Positions 10,533-23,674 are shown, counted from the stretch's first letter. The stretch is DNA of 64,000 bases from an uncultured Verrucomicrobiae bacterium (GCA_937770485.1 CALJHX010000010.1:52094-116093), one strand, 5' to 3'. A program made the numbers and translations. The notes: generated from the letters alone by a model not told the origin.

Positions 10533-11915
10533 TCAGTTCTTTACCGTCAAGCCGTTTATGAAACCGACCGCTGTCTGCTCCATGCTGGCCAGGATGCCCT
10601 TGGACTTGCGCGATAGCAGCGCAAACAGCAGCAGACATGGCACGGCGATGATCAGGCCGTACTCAGTGGTCACCAACGCCTCCGAAATGCCGGATGACAG
10701 GCGCTTCGGATCGCCGGTGCCGAAGACTGTGATCAACTTAAAAGTGTTGATCATACCGGTCACCGTACCGAGCAGGCCAAGCAGCGGCGACGTCGCCGCC
10801 ACCAGCGAGATGAACTGCAGCATGCTCTCCAGCTTCGGCTTGGCATGCAGCATTTTCTCATAGAGAATTTCCTCGATCATTTCCTTGCTCTCCCCGGTGC
10901 TTTGAATCGCCGTCTCCAGCAGTTCGCCGGCGGGGCCCTTGATGCGCTTGGCCAGGGCCAGGGCTGAGGCCGAGTCGTTGTCGTTCACCCGGTCAAGGAT
11001 CGATTGCAAATCGCCGGAACGCACCTGCTGTAGCCTGGCCAACTGCATCCACTTGATCAGCGCGACCAGGGCGGCCGCCAGGCCAAGCGCGAGCAGCGGC
11101 CAGATTACCACACCGCCCTTGTTGATGTGCTCCCACCACGTTTCCTCCACCTGCTTGATCTTGAGCGCGTTGCCCATCGTCGAGTCGAACGGCAACTGGC
11201 CGGTGCCGCTGCCAGTGACAGCAACGATCCCCGCCTGATAATCCGGGCCAATGTCGACAAGCGTCGCGTCTGTCGAGCCGCGCAACTGCTCGGCCAAGCC
11301 GGCCTTGCCGTCGTTTCCCGCGAACACCACCAGCGGGCCGATCACGGCAAACTTGCCCCGCTCAGCGACGCCCTCTGCGTTTAGCGCCGTGCCTTCGTAA
11401 ATATGTCCGCCCAAGAGGTTACCCAACCGGTCGAGCCCCGCCTGCACGACGATAAGCTGCTTGGTGAACACCGACTCGGCCGGGCTGGATGGATTATCAT
11501 TGGTCTCACGAGCCGTCCTGACGATGGCTTGGTACTGCTCCTTCTCGCTGGCATGGATGCGCGTTTCAAAACGCCGAATGTACTCCTCAAGCAGCGTCTT
11601 GCGCAGGTAGTCGTTTTGATCTGTGAACCCCTTCTCCTCCGCCTTGAGCTTGCCCATGTCCACCGACTTGCGGTCCTGCAGGCGCTTGGCCTCCGTGTCC
11701 TCACGCCGCTTGGCAATGACCTCGCTCTCGAGCGTGTTCAACTCGCGGGCCAGCGGGATTTTTTCATCAGCTATTTTTTTCTCCAGCGCGCTCAACTCGG
11801 CCAACGCCTTGTCCAGGTCCGACTTGGCCGAAGCCGCCGCCGCCTCAAAAGTCTGCGCTTGGCCAAGCGCAACTGAGCAAAGAAGCAAGATGGCCAGTGT
11901 GAATTGTCTTATCAT
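10533..11915 (-). CDS. MotA/TolQ/ExbB family protein with N-terminal coiled-coil periplasmic domain
   Basis: Signal peptide, coiled-coil region, then [53 protein letters not shown]. Confidence 0.9.
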   Translation of the reverse strand: MIRQFTLAILLLCSVALGQAQTFEAAAASAKSDLDKALAELSALEKKIADEKIPLARELNTLESEVIAKRREDTEAKRLQDRKSVDMGKLKAEEKGFTDQNDYLRKTLLEEYIRRFETRIHASEKEQYQAIVRTARETNDNPSSPAESVFTKQLIVVQAGLDRLGNLLGGHIYEGTALNAEGVAERGKFAVIGPLVVFAGNDGKAGLAEQLRGSTDATLVDIGPDYQAGIVAVTGSGTGQLPFDSTMGNALKIKQVEETWWEHINKGGVVIWPLLALGLAAALVALIKWMQLARLQQVRSGDLQSILDRVNDNDSASALALAKRIKGPAGELLETAIQSTGESKEMIEEILYEKMLHAKPKLESMLQFISLVAATSPLLGLLGTVTGMINTFKLITVFGTGDPKRLSSGISEALVTTEYGLIIAVPCLLLFALLSRKSKGILASMEQTAVGFINGLTVKN

Positions 11916-11924
11916 CCTGATTCC

Positions 11925-12701
11925 CTACTTGATGTTCACCGGGACCGGGACAAATTCCGCGCTCCGCTCGTTCTCGTAAATATCGATGACCTTGCGAATC
12001 GTCGAGCCAAGCTCGGGCTTCTCCTCCCACGTCCAGTCCGTCTCACCCGGCACTCCGACACCGGCAAACGAGCCTCCCTGATCCGCATAATAGGCATGCC
12101 CAAGCCCGAGGTAGAGCGCCTGCACCTGCCGATCTTTCCCTTCAGCATCCTTCCGCACCTCGATCGCCAGTGTGATGGCAGAGTTGAATCGATCCGCCTC
12201 ATTGAGCATAGCCACCACGTTCTGCATTCGCTCAGCGGCGGATCGGCCGCGAAGATCCTTCTTCTCCAGCGGGATGCGTGAGCGGACGTTAGAAGTGCGA
12301 TCCTTCAGCGGATCGGGGAAAAGAGCCATCAGCGCCAGCGCCTGACGCTCCATCCCCCACAGGGCGGCGTCCACCACCTTGTTGGCCTTTTTCAAATCCT
12401 CCAGGCTCAGGGTGATCCGTTTTTTCTCGGCATCGGACTCCGAATCCACCTGCTCACTTTTCTCGATCGCCTCCTTGAGCAGGTCAATTTCCCTCTGCAA
12501 CAGGCCAACCGTCTGGCCGATACTTTCCCGCTCCACACGCCAGTCGGCATCCCTCCTGGCGATGAGTTGTCGCGTCTGCACCCATTTCTCAATGTGGGTG
12601 CGGGCTTCCACGAACTTGGAGCCCTGAGCGAAGACGGATCCTGATGTCAGGCAAAATGCAAGCGATGCTGACAAAAGTGCCCCAAACGTTAGGCGATTCA
12701 T
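11925..12701 (-). CDS. DUF3450-like secreted protein
   Basis: Signal peptide, KWVQTRQLIARRDADWRVERESI, operon position upstream of MotA/ExbB/ExbD/TonB. Confidence 0.75.
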   Translation of the reverse strand: MNRLTFGALLSASLAFCLTSGSVFAQGSKFVEARTHIEKWVQTRQLIARRDADWRVERESIGQTVGLLQREIDLLKEAIEKSEQVDSESDAEKKRITLSLEDLKKANKVVDAALWGMERQALALMALFPDPLKDRTSNVRSRIPLEKKDLRGRSAAERMQNVVAMLNEADRFNSAITLAIEVRKDAEGKDRQVQALYLGLGHAYYADQGGSFAGVGVPGETDWTWEEKPELGSTIRKVIDIYENERSAEFVPVPVNIK

Positions 12702-13014
12702 ATTTTGTACTGGATCTGGTTACCAGAAATCAACGCCAAAAGAATGGCAAGGAGCGCTTAATGGCTCAGCCGGTAAAGTGGCGCGCAGGTGAAACTGGCA
12801 AAACACTTCAACGGACGCAAGGCCCAATAACAGGAAAACAAAAAAATGAGCGGGACGTGAATGGGACAACCCGATAACCAAGAATCGGACGCAAATTATA
12901 TTATATAATCCGGCAAGAATTAAACTTTAAATTCTTGTCTCAACCAGAAACCGAGAACCGGGCAAAGAAAAACCCCGGCAATGAAAGGCGATGGTTTATT
13001 CGAAAGCTCCGAAA

Positions 13015-13887
13015 TCAAATCGGCTTGTATTTCTTGTGGCGGTATCGCTCGTGTACCCACCTAAAATCGATGTTCTTCGCGGTACCTCCTGACCAATAAA
13101 AACTATTTTTCCCCTGTGAAGAATCACGGCCGGCCTTGAGTGTGGCTGCATCTTTCCAGGTGTGGTTCACGGCATGGCCATCGGCAAAACTGAATGAACT
13201 GTCGTTCCCATGTGCCACGGCAAACGGATCCACCCAGCCGGTCGGGACGTTGATCACCCAGGTGCCCAGATTTTCATTGCGTGGATCCTGTTCCTCAACA
13301 AAGACCATCGACATAGCTGTGTTACGAATTTCAGTCATCTTTGTGAAATAAGGCTGTGAGCCACCCGTTGCACTCGATCCCTGCCATCCGCCTCCGTTCA
13401 TCGGGTTCGCCTTGGAGTAACTCACCCAAGCCCAGAGGTTCAAGTTGCGACCCTGCTTAGCGCGTTGATCTCCCGGGCAGTGATACACCCCCGCGCTGGG
13501 ACAATACTGCCACATCGGACTGGCCATCAACCCGGCTTTTGCACCCTCTTCTTTTTTCTGAAGGGCACTCGCTCCCTTGGAATAACCATCTTTCGGGCGC
13601 ATAGCACCCCTCCAAAAACCACCGCGCCCCATCCCGGCACTGGGGATGATATCGCCCTTCAAATTGGCTGGGCTCATCACCGGAGACGACTCCTTGTGGT
13701 CATCAGAAAACATCACGAAGCCCAGCCCCAACTGCTTCTGGTTGTTCAAGCAGTTGGCACCAAGAGCCTTGCCCTTGGCCTTGCCCAAAGCTGGTAACAG
13801 CATCCCCGCTAAAATGGCGATGATGGCAATCACCACCAGCAACTCAATCAGCGTAAACGCTTTTGAATACGTATAATTTGTTTTCAT
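13015..13887 (-). CDS. Prepilin-type N-terminal cleavage/methylation protein (H-X9-DG class)
   Basis: [54 protein letters not shown]. Confidence 0.92.
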   Translation of the reverse strand: MKTNYTYSKAFTLIELLVVIAIIAILAGMLLPALGKAKGKALGANCLNNQKQLGLGFVMFSDDHKESSPVMSPANLKGDIIPSAGMGRGGFWRGAMRPKDGYSKGASALQKKEEGAKAGLMASPMWQYCPSAGVYHCPGDQRAKQGRNLNLWAWVSYSKANPMNGGGWQGSSATGGSQPYFTKMTEIRNTAMSMVFVEEQDPRNENLGTWVINVPTGWVDPFAVAHGNDSSFSFADGHAVNHTWKDAATLKAGRDSSQGKNSFYWSGGTAKNIDFRWVHERYRHKKYKPI

Positions 13888-14148
13888 TTAAAAAAGGTAG
13901 AAGAAAAGAATACCTACATGACCAAGCGTGACAAGCCCTTTCCCCTCCCCTTGGCCAAGTACATGTGCGTTCCATCCCCGCCGCACGCGATTGGCAAAGC
14001 GTTCTCAACATTTATGGGGTATCGGTTTTCGAGGCACCCTCTTGGATCACGGTTCTATGCACCCCTTTATATAGGGTTCTTGAATCCGTTTCCCCTTTTT
14101 AAAGCAGCAGGAATCGCATCACTCCACGGCGCTTGGGCGCGCTTGGCC

Positions 14149-17100
14149 AACCGCTAATCAAAGCCACTTTGAACTAAGGAGTCTGTCTACTGTCTTTGAC
14201 TGCGGGCTGCAAATCGCGCTCGACACAAAAAAGAGGCCGGGCACTTGGCCCGGCCTCTGGTGTGTGTTCTCTTTTGGTTATTCAACCAAATTACTCTGTC
14301 ACGGCTCGTCCGTACTGCTGCGCCTGGTCTGACGGGATCGTCAGCGGGCTTGGTGCATCCACATTCTCCCAAGGACCATTCACCGTCGGCGCCGACTGTA
14401 GTGTGCCTTCAAATGTGATCGTCACCGTGCCGTCTCCGTTGTTCACAACGCTTAGCGCCGGTCCATCTCCACCGCCACCACCGCCGGCAGTCCCGAGCAG
14501 TTCGATCTCAGCAATCTGCATACAGCAGGTGCTCGCTCCCGCTGTTGTCGGGAAGCTCAACTCATAGGTCGTGTAGGCCACATCATTTGCGAAGGATACC
14601 TCTTGGCGCTCGAAACGAGCTCCAAAGGCTGGAACATCTCCCGAGGCTATCTCGGTAAAGGTTGCCCCGCCGTCATTGGATCCCGACAACACAAAGGTCG
14701 CTGGGTCCCTATCCGGCGCATCATTGGCCGATGTCAGCCCCAAACCGCTCACCACTCCACCTCCGGTGGTTATGGTCAAGCCAGATGGGCTGTCATTTGC
14801 TCCATCAAAGTTCAGGTACTTCGTTGACGAGTCGTTATCGATCGCAAATCCGGCATGCTCACCAGCCGGGTGATTATCCGAACTCGGCACAACCGCGTCA
14901 CCGGCAGCGCTGATGTCAACTGGCCCTTCAACTACCGGTACCCATGGTGAGAGATAATCTCCACTGATCGGCAGCGCATCTGGAACAATCGCGTCGCCCG
15001 TGGTCCACGCCACTGCAACGTTGTCTCCTCCGCCACCTTCCTTGTTCAGAATCTCGATGTAGTAGGCCTTGCCTGCTTCCAACGAAATGAACTCAGAGGT
15101 TGCTTCGTCTCCTACCGCCTGATACGCGCGGATCGGCTGCCAACCTGTCTCCTTCGCAATCAACACTCGATTGGAGGGACTCTCATCCGTGCTCAACCAC
15201 AACTGCGAGTTGTCATCCGACGCTATGGCAAACTGATAGTCACCAGTAGCTGGCGGATGTAGGAAACCGATCATCTGAACACCGTAGTTGTCCTCCACGT
15301 TACCTTCCGGCTTCGTGTTGATATCTCCAGTCTGCGGCCACTCAATGTAACTCACACTCTCCTCAAAATCAGGAGAATCTGGAAACTTGGAACTAGTAAC
15401 GAGGTCGTTGAATCCTCCACTGATACCTTGGTACTGACGCACCGAGATGCTTCCTGCCGCCGTGGCGGGTGCCTTCGTGCCCAGTGTGTAGAGCTCCCAT
15501 ACCGGGATCGTGAAGGTCGTCTCAAGCGTCGTCGTCTCGCCTGCGCTATCCTTAAAGGTCGCGCTGACTGTGTGCTCGGTACCCGCTTCAATCGCTCCAG
15601 TGCCTGCAGAGATCGAGTAAGTCTTACCCGACTGCGTCACACCAGAGAACTGTTTGCTCCATGTACCCTCAGATGCCGTTGATTCCAACGCGGCACCACC
15701 CAGCGAGATCACCACCGAGGCGGCGTCCAGTGTTGTGGCTCCATCTGTCACGTTCAACGTCACTGTCGCCTTAGGATCCATCGAGTTGCCTTCGGCAACA
15801 CTCACCGACGAACTCAGTGCCGACAGAGCCGGTACCGTCACTTTGCCGGCGAAGTACATGCCAGGGATCCCTTCCTGATTTCCGGCCGGGACACTGTCTA
15901 TATCCTCACTCGGCATGCGCCAGCCAACTGTCATCCAGTCGCCTCCACCGCCCTCCTTCAGGATTGCCTCCATGTAGTACTGCTGTCCTTTCACCAGATC
16001 CACCGTGCCCGAAAGGCCTCCGTCGTCCAGCGTGAAGTTTTTGCAGCAACCGTCCTCATGGGCCACCTGAACCGCGTTGGCCGGATCCGTATCGGTGCTG
16101 AGCCTCAATACGCTAGCGTCATCACTGGCAAGGTAGAACCGGTAGGTACCGCTCTCAGGCGCCGTCAGGATGCCGCTCATCCGACCACCGTAGTTGTCAC
16201 GGCCATTACCATCAAACCCGCCGGCCAACGCTGTGCGCGTGTTCCAACTCGATGCAAACGTCGCCCCATCCGGTGAATCGGGGTAGCGCGCATCGTTGAT
16301 CAGGTTGTCAAGGTGTTCCGGGAGATGGCCACCAATGCCGTCCCACCACTCCCATGCGACATGATTATCAAATGTGATTGTTCCATCTCCATTGTTAACC
16401 GGACGATCCGGCACGCTGATGCTCCAAGCCTTTGAAACCCCATTGTATGAAACATTGGCCGTCGCCGTTCCACTGGCCAATCCGGTCGCCGTACCTGTGA
16501 TCGTGATCGTGGTCCCGTCGGTTGACACCTCGGTGGCAACGTCCTGACCGTTCACGCTCAACTGTGCACCTGTCGCGTCGTCTGCCCTCTTGTAGAGAGT
16601 GACAGAGAGCTGCGCTGAACCGTCTGCAGTAGCCGTGTCAGGCGACGCAGAAACAAAGATCGGATGAGTCGGCGCCGCAGGAAGGATGCTCCTGTCACCC
16701 TCGGCCAGGGCAATGATCTGATCCTCGTCCAGCGCGGAGGCAAACACCGCGAAGTCGTCAATGACACCCCGCAGACTGTTGTTGCCATTCTGGTCACCAC
16801 CAATGTTCAGGAAGTTGATGTCGGTCGGCAATGGATTGGTGTTATCTCCATCATGGAAGAGCTCACCATCAATCCAGATCTCCTTCGCGTCCTCGTTCTT
16901 GATGAAGACGTAGTGATGCCACGTATCGAGCATCTCATCCGTCTCGACGTCACCGTCAACCCATCCACCGATGTCGGCGGCGTTCGCGTTGATCCGCTGT
17001 GTGCCGCCATCGCAACAACCGGCTGTGTCCCAGTAAATCTCGCCGTTGCTCCACGGTACGTGGGCCTGCATCGCACGACCCGGTTCCGCCCAGAAACTAG

Positions 17101-20100
17101 ACGTGCTCGGGATCGAGTAGTTCTTCTGCCAGAACGCCACCGTCACCGTGTTCACAGATGAAGCAATGTTCAAAAACTCACCAGCGGCAACATGCACATG
17201 CTGGTTGCCTCCAGCGGTGAAGTCCATCGCCATTCCATCATGCGCGTCATCGGTAAATGCTGCGTCGTTGCGCAGTTCACCCACCAACCCGTACACACTG
17301 TCGATCGTTGTTCCACTTCCCATGTCCAGGTTGAAATCCCAGAACCCTATCGGGTTGGGGCCATCACCAAGTTCATCATGACCAAAGTAGCTCCACGATT
17401 TACTCTCTCCATTCCAGGACAGCGTCACGTTAACCATTCCCTTCGCTCCTCCCGGATTGGCTGTGATCGTCGTGGTGCCCCCATCAGTCGCCAGCGTGTG
17501 ATCTACCACAGCACCATTGACCGAGACTGACACTTCCGTAAAGGCCACTCCACGGTTATTGAACGTCGCCGAAATGCTCGCTGTATCTGCAATCGCCGCC
17601 CCAGAGGGTCCGTTCGAGTTCAGGATCGGTGTACGCGGACCGTCCAGTACTGAGGAGTACGGCGAGAGGTAATCACTTGAAATCGGCAGCGCACCAGGCT
17701 CAGGGGCTGACGGACCATCTTCGGGCAGGCTCCACGCCACCGCCAGGTTGTCTCCGCCGCCGCCTTCATTCACAAAGGCCTCAATGAAGTACACCTGACC
17801 CGCTTCCAGGAAGATCTCCGACGAGGTCGTCTCCGCCCGGTAGTCCCGTACTGGCTGCCAACCACCCTGGCTGGCTATCAACTTCGCGTTGGCCGGACTC
17901 TCGTCGGTCGACAACCACAACTGCCCGTTGTCGTCGCACGCCAGTGCAAAGATATACTCACCGGTCTCCGGCGGGTAAATGTAGCCCATCATGTGCGTAC
18001 CGTAGTTGTCACGAACGTTCCCTGCCGGTGGCACCTCAATGTCTCCACTGGCTGGCCACTCAAAGTAAGTCCCCAACGTGCTCACATCCGGTGAATCCGG
18101 GAAATTGGCAGCACCCATGAGTTGGGCAATGCTAGTCCCACCTACACCGTGATACTCGCGAATACTGATCAAACCCTCCGGCTCGGCCGGCACATCACCC
18201 GAACGGGCGTACAATCCCGGCACTTCGAAACTCCACTCGGTCGCACGGGTAATCCCGTTGGATTCCTCAAACGACAAAGAAGCCGTGTGCGCTCCCACCG
18301 GAAGCGAATCCGGCGAGTAGCTGATCGTCACGATGTCTCCACTCTTGGAGACACTCGCGTCAACCGCTTCGCCGTTCAGGCTCAACACCACCGTGTCCTG
18401 CTTGACCGTCGTGTCCTCATTCTGAACCGTAACTACTACCTCAGAACTCTTGACCATCGTGTCTCCGGGGGTCGGCGATACCGACAACACCTTCGCACGA
18501 CCAGTCGTTGCTCGTACCGTCGTGCTCTCATCCACAACCGCACCCTTGATCGTGTAGGCCTTGATCGAGCCCTCCACATCCGGGTCGTTGATCAGCGTCT
18601 TCTCGCCGTTCACATATGAGAATATCTCAATGTTGGCTCCACCGCCGCCTTCCCACCACGCCACGCGATAGGGATACAGTCCCGGCTTGTCCACAAAGAT
18701 CTCAAAGTTCGTGTCCGAAGCTCCCCGGCCTCCATTAAACATGCCGACCGTCTGCGCCAGTAGATCACCAAAGTTGGCTCCAAACGATGCGTTGAACCCG
18801 TCATCCGAGTTCACTCCAAACTTGTACGCACCACGTTCCAACTCCAGCAGCGCGATGTACTCAGAGGCGATACCGTCGGTCGAGTCACCCCAGCCAGGGA
18901 TGCCTGTAATTGGCTCGTCCTCGTATCCGTTGTCCGCGTTGAAGTTGCCCACCGCACCCGGTGCATCCTGGTTCTGGTTCACCACCTGAACAATCTCAGG
19001 ATAGTAGCTCCAGCCCTCAAACGAATCCATGTCCGCCTCGTTCAGGTACTGCTCCTCCGTGTCCACATCGATGTAACCACCGTTAATCTGTTTCTCAGCG
19101 TTTACCCACTGATTGCCGTGCAGTTCGCCCACGTCCATCTGCCCCACCGAGATCTGCGTCGCGTAAACCAGGAATCCTGACTCACCCTTCATCGAGTCCG
19201 GCAGCGCTACAGTGGTATCAATCGATGTGTAAGGCTTGACCGTGAATTCCTTCTCCAGCTTCGTGCTGTTTCCGTTTGTATCCGTCACAGACACTTTTAC
19301 GATATGTACTGAGTCCGCGGCCAGCAGTTCTGCCGACTCATACGAGACTGCCGTCACCCCTTCGGCCTTCGACTTTGTCACATCGACATCCGCCCCGTCA
19401 AAGTTCACCGCGATGCTCTCTGGATCCACAGTGGCTCCATCAACATCCTTTACCTGAAAACTAAACCCAACTGCATTGGACACCATTCCGGCCAACCTGG
19501 GTTTCGGAATCGCTCCTCCTGCAGAAATAGTAACGAGAGCCTTGCCGTCCCCACCATTCCAGATCGAGGCAATCTCATCCTCCGTGATCGGGCGATCCCA
19601 TACTCCGACATCGTCTATCATGCCGTGCCAGGTCCTGCCCCGTGCATCGGGGTTATCCCCTATCATCATCGGGAAATCATTGCTTTCAATGCTGGGTGCG
19701 CCTGCGGTTCCTTCAATCTCTCCATCAACATAAAAACGCACCTCGCCGCCGTCCGGATCGCTCACCAATACAATGTGGTGAATCGCCCCATCACTGACAT
19801 CGGTAGTGCCCTGTGAGACATCTCCGCTGCCTCCGTTGGCTGTAAAGACACTCTCTCCACCACGACGGTGCACGCGCCACCTGTTGCCTTCGCCCTTGGC
19901 AATCAACGCCTGCCAGCTCTTGCCGAAGGAATCAACAGTGAACCAAGCCGAGATTGAAAAGCCGGTGCCATCCTGAAAATCAAACATCTCCTCGTTCTCA
20001 ACCGGTGTCTCTACAAACTGGTCGACACCGTCAAGGGCGATGCCTTGTCCAAACTGCCCATCAGCGTAGGAAATCTCTTCACCACCCTGACCGGTACCGT

Positions 20101-20825
20101 GACTGTCACCAACGGCGTCATCCAGATCGCCGTCGAATGGCCAGTAGGCTATCAAACCAGGTACTGTCTCGACTGGTCCACCGCTTCCTTCCTCAAGAAC
20201 GATCTTAAAGTTGTCGATGAATTGATTGGCATTGGCTCCGCCTGTCCGTCCCCCGATGGCGATCCGTGCATTTTCAATGGACTCGAAGTCCGGAATGTTG
20301 ACTGCGTCATGAATTAATTCGCCATTGTAGGAAATCGTAAGGTCTCCGTCAGGAGTCAGCTCCATTTCCACCGGCCACCAACCTTCGGTATCCAATGTGG
20401 ATTCGTCCTGAGTCCCCATCGGCACGGTAGCCACTATCTCTTTCCCCCATTTTATGTCGATCGCGGGTCCTTCCGCAGCGCCATTATCCCAGTTGTCGAA
20501 ACAGATTATCAGCTTTGAACCTCCTGCCCCAGGACCCTCCTCGCCGAATGCCTCAACCGCATCAAAATCATCGGAAATCGACATGCTCAGACCATCGGCC
20601 TGGGTGTCCGTTCCACCGTCAATCAAAATGTCGAAAGTTATTTTGAATTTATCGACTGTTCCGATGTCCTCACTGAGCCATCCACCTAATTGACTATTTT
20701 CAGCTCGCGTTATAACCAAAGCCCCGCTGTCATCAACTCCTTCGTCCTCACTGTGCTCTGCACTCCCGGCTACCTCTGATCCGTCCGGCAAGCCACCGTT
20801 GAAATCCCATGTCACACTTCTTTCC
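14149..20825. repeat. Large duplicated block, copy A (partner 35890..42574)
   Basis: Near-identical to 35890..42574; only two differences noticed across the main block, plus a short indel region near 14193-14203. Confidence 0.95.
14226..14258 (-). terminator. Rho-independent terminator downstream of giant LamG gene copy A
   Basis: AGAGGCCGGGC-ACTTG-GCCCGGCCTCT followed by a T tract on the minus strand. Confidence 0.85.
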
Positions 20826-22221
20826 ACTGCGACTACAGGTGCCAACTGGACACCATTGATCGGTGCACGAATGCCCTCAATATCCTCTGTCGAGGCAACA
20901 AGAACAATATTCCTCGCACTCAGACCAGAGAATACCATGTGGGTGCCTTCATCAGCGTGATCCACCCCAGGATCCTCAACATATTCAGTCGGGTTCCTTG
21001 GCGAATCACCTACCTTTTTCTTGGCCAAAACGTTGCCTTCCGAGTCCTCGATCCAGTAATGACCACCCCGAATAGCTGGTGGCATCTGGTGAGAAGCCAC
21101 TCCGCCCAAGGCATACACAATCACGTCGTAGCTCGGCAGTCTGCCGGTATACCGCTAATCGCAACAGTTATCTTAGAGGAATTATTCGTGTCCAGGTAGC
21201 CGGTCATCATCGTCTTGTCTCCACCGTCTTCGAATTCGATGTTTTCCTCGCCCCACCCGGTCGATGACCATAAGTTTACACTGGACCACTCTACCGTGAT
21301 CCCCGTTGAAGATCCGTCGTTTGCTACAACCTCATCAGAGCTTCCAGTCGCACCTGCCAAACTGTTCCAGTTCTGCTGAGCGAAGCCCGGCAGACCGGCC
21401 TTGGCCTCTGCTTCCATTGTGCCTCCGTTGCTGCCATCCGGCGCGTCTGCTCCAAAGTTCAGACCCACGGTTCGGAGCGTAGCATTTTGGGCGGGGATTC
21501 CACCACTGTTCAACGAACCTACCTCATCCGCACTAAGGGCGCGGTCCCATATGGCGATATCGTCAAGCATGCCGTTCCAGTTCTCATTGGCTTGGTCCCC
21601 GCCGAAGTAGAATGGCTGCGGATTTTGGAGTTCACTTGTAAAAGTGCTAGATTCATCCTCTGTGCCATTAGTATAGTGGGTAAATGTGTCCCCTGTCTTG
21701 ACCACCACATGGTGAATCCACTCTCCCTCACTATTGGCCAGATCATCGAATTCGCAGTTCTGTCCACCGCCATCTAGATGAAACTCAAACTTGGTCGGTG
21801 TGAACTTGATGAACTCGCGAGGCGCGAAGTCGACGCCTTCGGGGCCGTAGCGATTACCCAAAACAACATCGTTTGGGCCATTACCACCTGCTTGGTTAAT
21901 CCAAACTGACCAGGTAAAGTCGTTATCTTGGGTCATCTGGGGAATCGTTTCCGCTCCTGCATCTGCGTATGCGTCAACCCCATCAAAGGAGAGAACTACT
22001 CCCCTGTCGGGATCATCGACCCACTCCACCCCGTTGTAGAGCTCCGCATCCTCTCCTCCAGCCGAATTGGCGGCGGTGGTCCCGTCGCCTTCATCAAGCG
22101 GCCAGTAACCTATTAAGCCGTCACTGAGTTGTGCATTCACGCTGGCGATGCCAACGAACATAAATGCCGTCAACATTCCCGCTGCGATAAAGCGACGGGC
22201 CGTCATTAGTTTCTTAATCAT
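14291..22221 (-). pseudogene. Giant LamG/PA14 multidomain secreted protein, copy A, split by a frameshift near 21125-21150
   Basis: ORF 21121..22221 (signal peptide + LamG) runs into ORF 14291..21124 in a different frame; the paralogue at 36040..43884 is one continuous ORF. Confidence 0.8.
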
Positions 22222-22810
22222 GGTTTGGTTATAGTTTGGGGTTGGTTTAGGTTTAATAAGTTAACTTCTAAAAAATAAAAATCACAGGTTGTCTGTATAT
22301 TAACTTTTTCAAAAAAATATAATTTTTCCTCTAAGTTTAGAATAACTAGTACGTTGTAAGAAAGTTAAATATCTAAAAGCAGGATTTGTCGCAAGCATTT
22401 TTTTTGAATAAAATTTATTTACATGTTTTTTAGTGGTTTTTCTTAAAAACCATCAAATGTTTAGCCGCCTCACAGTAGGTATTTAGAATTTGCCCTATGC
22501 CGACGCCCAATCTGGCCAAGCTCAATTTGCACGAGGTGAGGATTCCCAAGGGTTTTGAGCTTGCGAGACTCCCTTTTGGCCAAAGCGGGACATAGAACTA
22601 AAGTGACACCCATGGCCAAGTCGGCGACTGCGCTGAGTAAAACGCCACCGTCGGTAACTTCAACGGTCGTATCCATTGCGGCTCCCTTTACTGCAGTAAA
22701 AGCCGTCTTGAGGCCTAAATCAGGCCCAATGGATTTAAAAATTTTGGAAAAAAGGAGAGCCTTCTGATCTGCCCATCTCAACTCCACAGCGAAAACCAAG
22801 AACCTACAGG

Positions 22811-23674
22811 TCAAGGAGTCTCTACCAAGGCCACACGAAACCCCACGAAGTTGATGCTCATGCCCGGCTCCATCATGAATCGCGAACTGCTCCGTGCGAA
22901 CTTGGCCTCATGATACCAACCTCCGCCCTTAAACACCCGGTGTTTCCCCCCCGGTGGCCCTGAGGGATCCACCAGTTGCTCTGCCTTGGGATGTGGGGCG
23001 AACCAATCCACAACCCATTCCCATACATTGCCGTGCATGTCATACAAGCCATTGGCATTCGGTTTTTTCTGGCCCACCGGGTTGGTTTTGTCGTCGGCAT
23101 TCTCAGCGGACCAGGCGTGAGCGTCGGCGTCCGCCTCCGAGTCGCCAAATGAAAACGCGGTTGTGGCCCCGGCCAGGCAGGCGTATTCCCACTCCGCCTC
23201 AGTCGGAAGCCGATAGATCATATTGGTCGCAATGCGCCCCTCCTTTCGGTCACCCTTGGTGAGCGCCTTGCAGAACGCCACCGCCTGCTCAAAACTGACC
23301 TTGTCCACCGGCAGGGTTTCGCCCTTAAAAAAACTGGGGTTACTGCCCATAAACAACTCGAACTCCAGCTGAGTGACCTCGTGGGTCCCCATCCAGAATC
23401 CCCGCGTGATGCTGACCTGTTGACGAGCATCTGTCACTCGGATGAACTGGCCCGGCTTGAATTCACTCATGCTGATCGAAGGGTTGAACACCACCGGTTT
23501 GGGTGCAACCGGTGCCGGCGGCGGCGCTTGACCGCCATCGCAACCCGCCATGAAAAAAGCGGATACAACCAGTGCACCCTTGGAAATTGCGGCATAAAAA
23601 TTGACTGTGTCTTGGTTACGGCACCACATAATCATCTTTGTTTGTGAGCAAAGAAATAAACTGCCACCCCCCAT
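22811..23674 (-). CDS. Formylglycine-generating enzyme/sulfatase-modifying factor family lipoprotein
   Basis: FWMGTHEVTQLEFELFMG, YRLPTEAEWEYACLAG, NANGLYDMHGNVWEWVVDW, VFKGGGWYHEAKFARSSSR; lipobox-like FFMAGCDGG. Confidence 0.9.
   Translation of the reverse strand: MGGGSLFLCSQTKMIMWCRNQDTVNFYAAISKGALVVSAFFMAGCDGGQAPPPAPVAPKPVVFNPSISMSEFKPGQFIRVTDARQQVSITRGFWMGTHEVTQLEFELFMGSNPSFFKGETLPVDKVSFEQAVAFCKALTKGDRKEGRIATNMIYRLPTEAEWEYACLAGATTAFSFGDSEADADAHAWSAENADDKTNPVGQKKPNANGLYDMHGNVWEWVVDWFAPHPKAEQLVDPSGPPGGKHRVFKGGGWYHEAKFARSSSRFMMEPGMSINFVGFRVALVETP

Noticed and set aside
16664-18619. Plus-strand ORFs such as 16664..17161 and 18122..18619 (duplicated at 38413 and 39871)
   Set aside because: Antisense to the giant LamG genes; their duplication only reflects the duplicated block.
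21121-21124. TGA at the junction of the two ORFs of giant gene copy A as recoding
   Set aside because: The two ORFs are in different frames, so UGA readthrough would not join them; a frameshift is required.
22470-22814. 114-aa minus ORF and 70-aa plus ORF between copy A and the FGE-like gene
   Set aside because: Overlapping small ORFs without recognisable motifs or clear start signals; possibly decayed sequence, not enough support to call.
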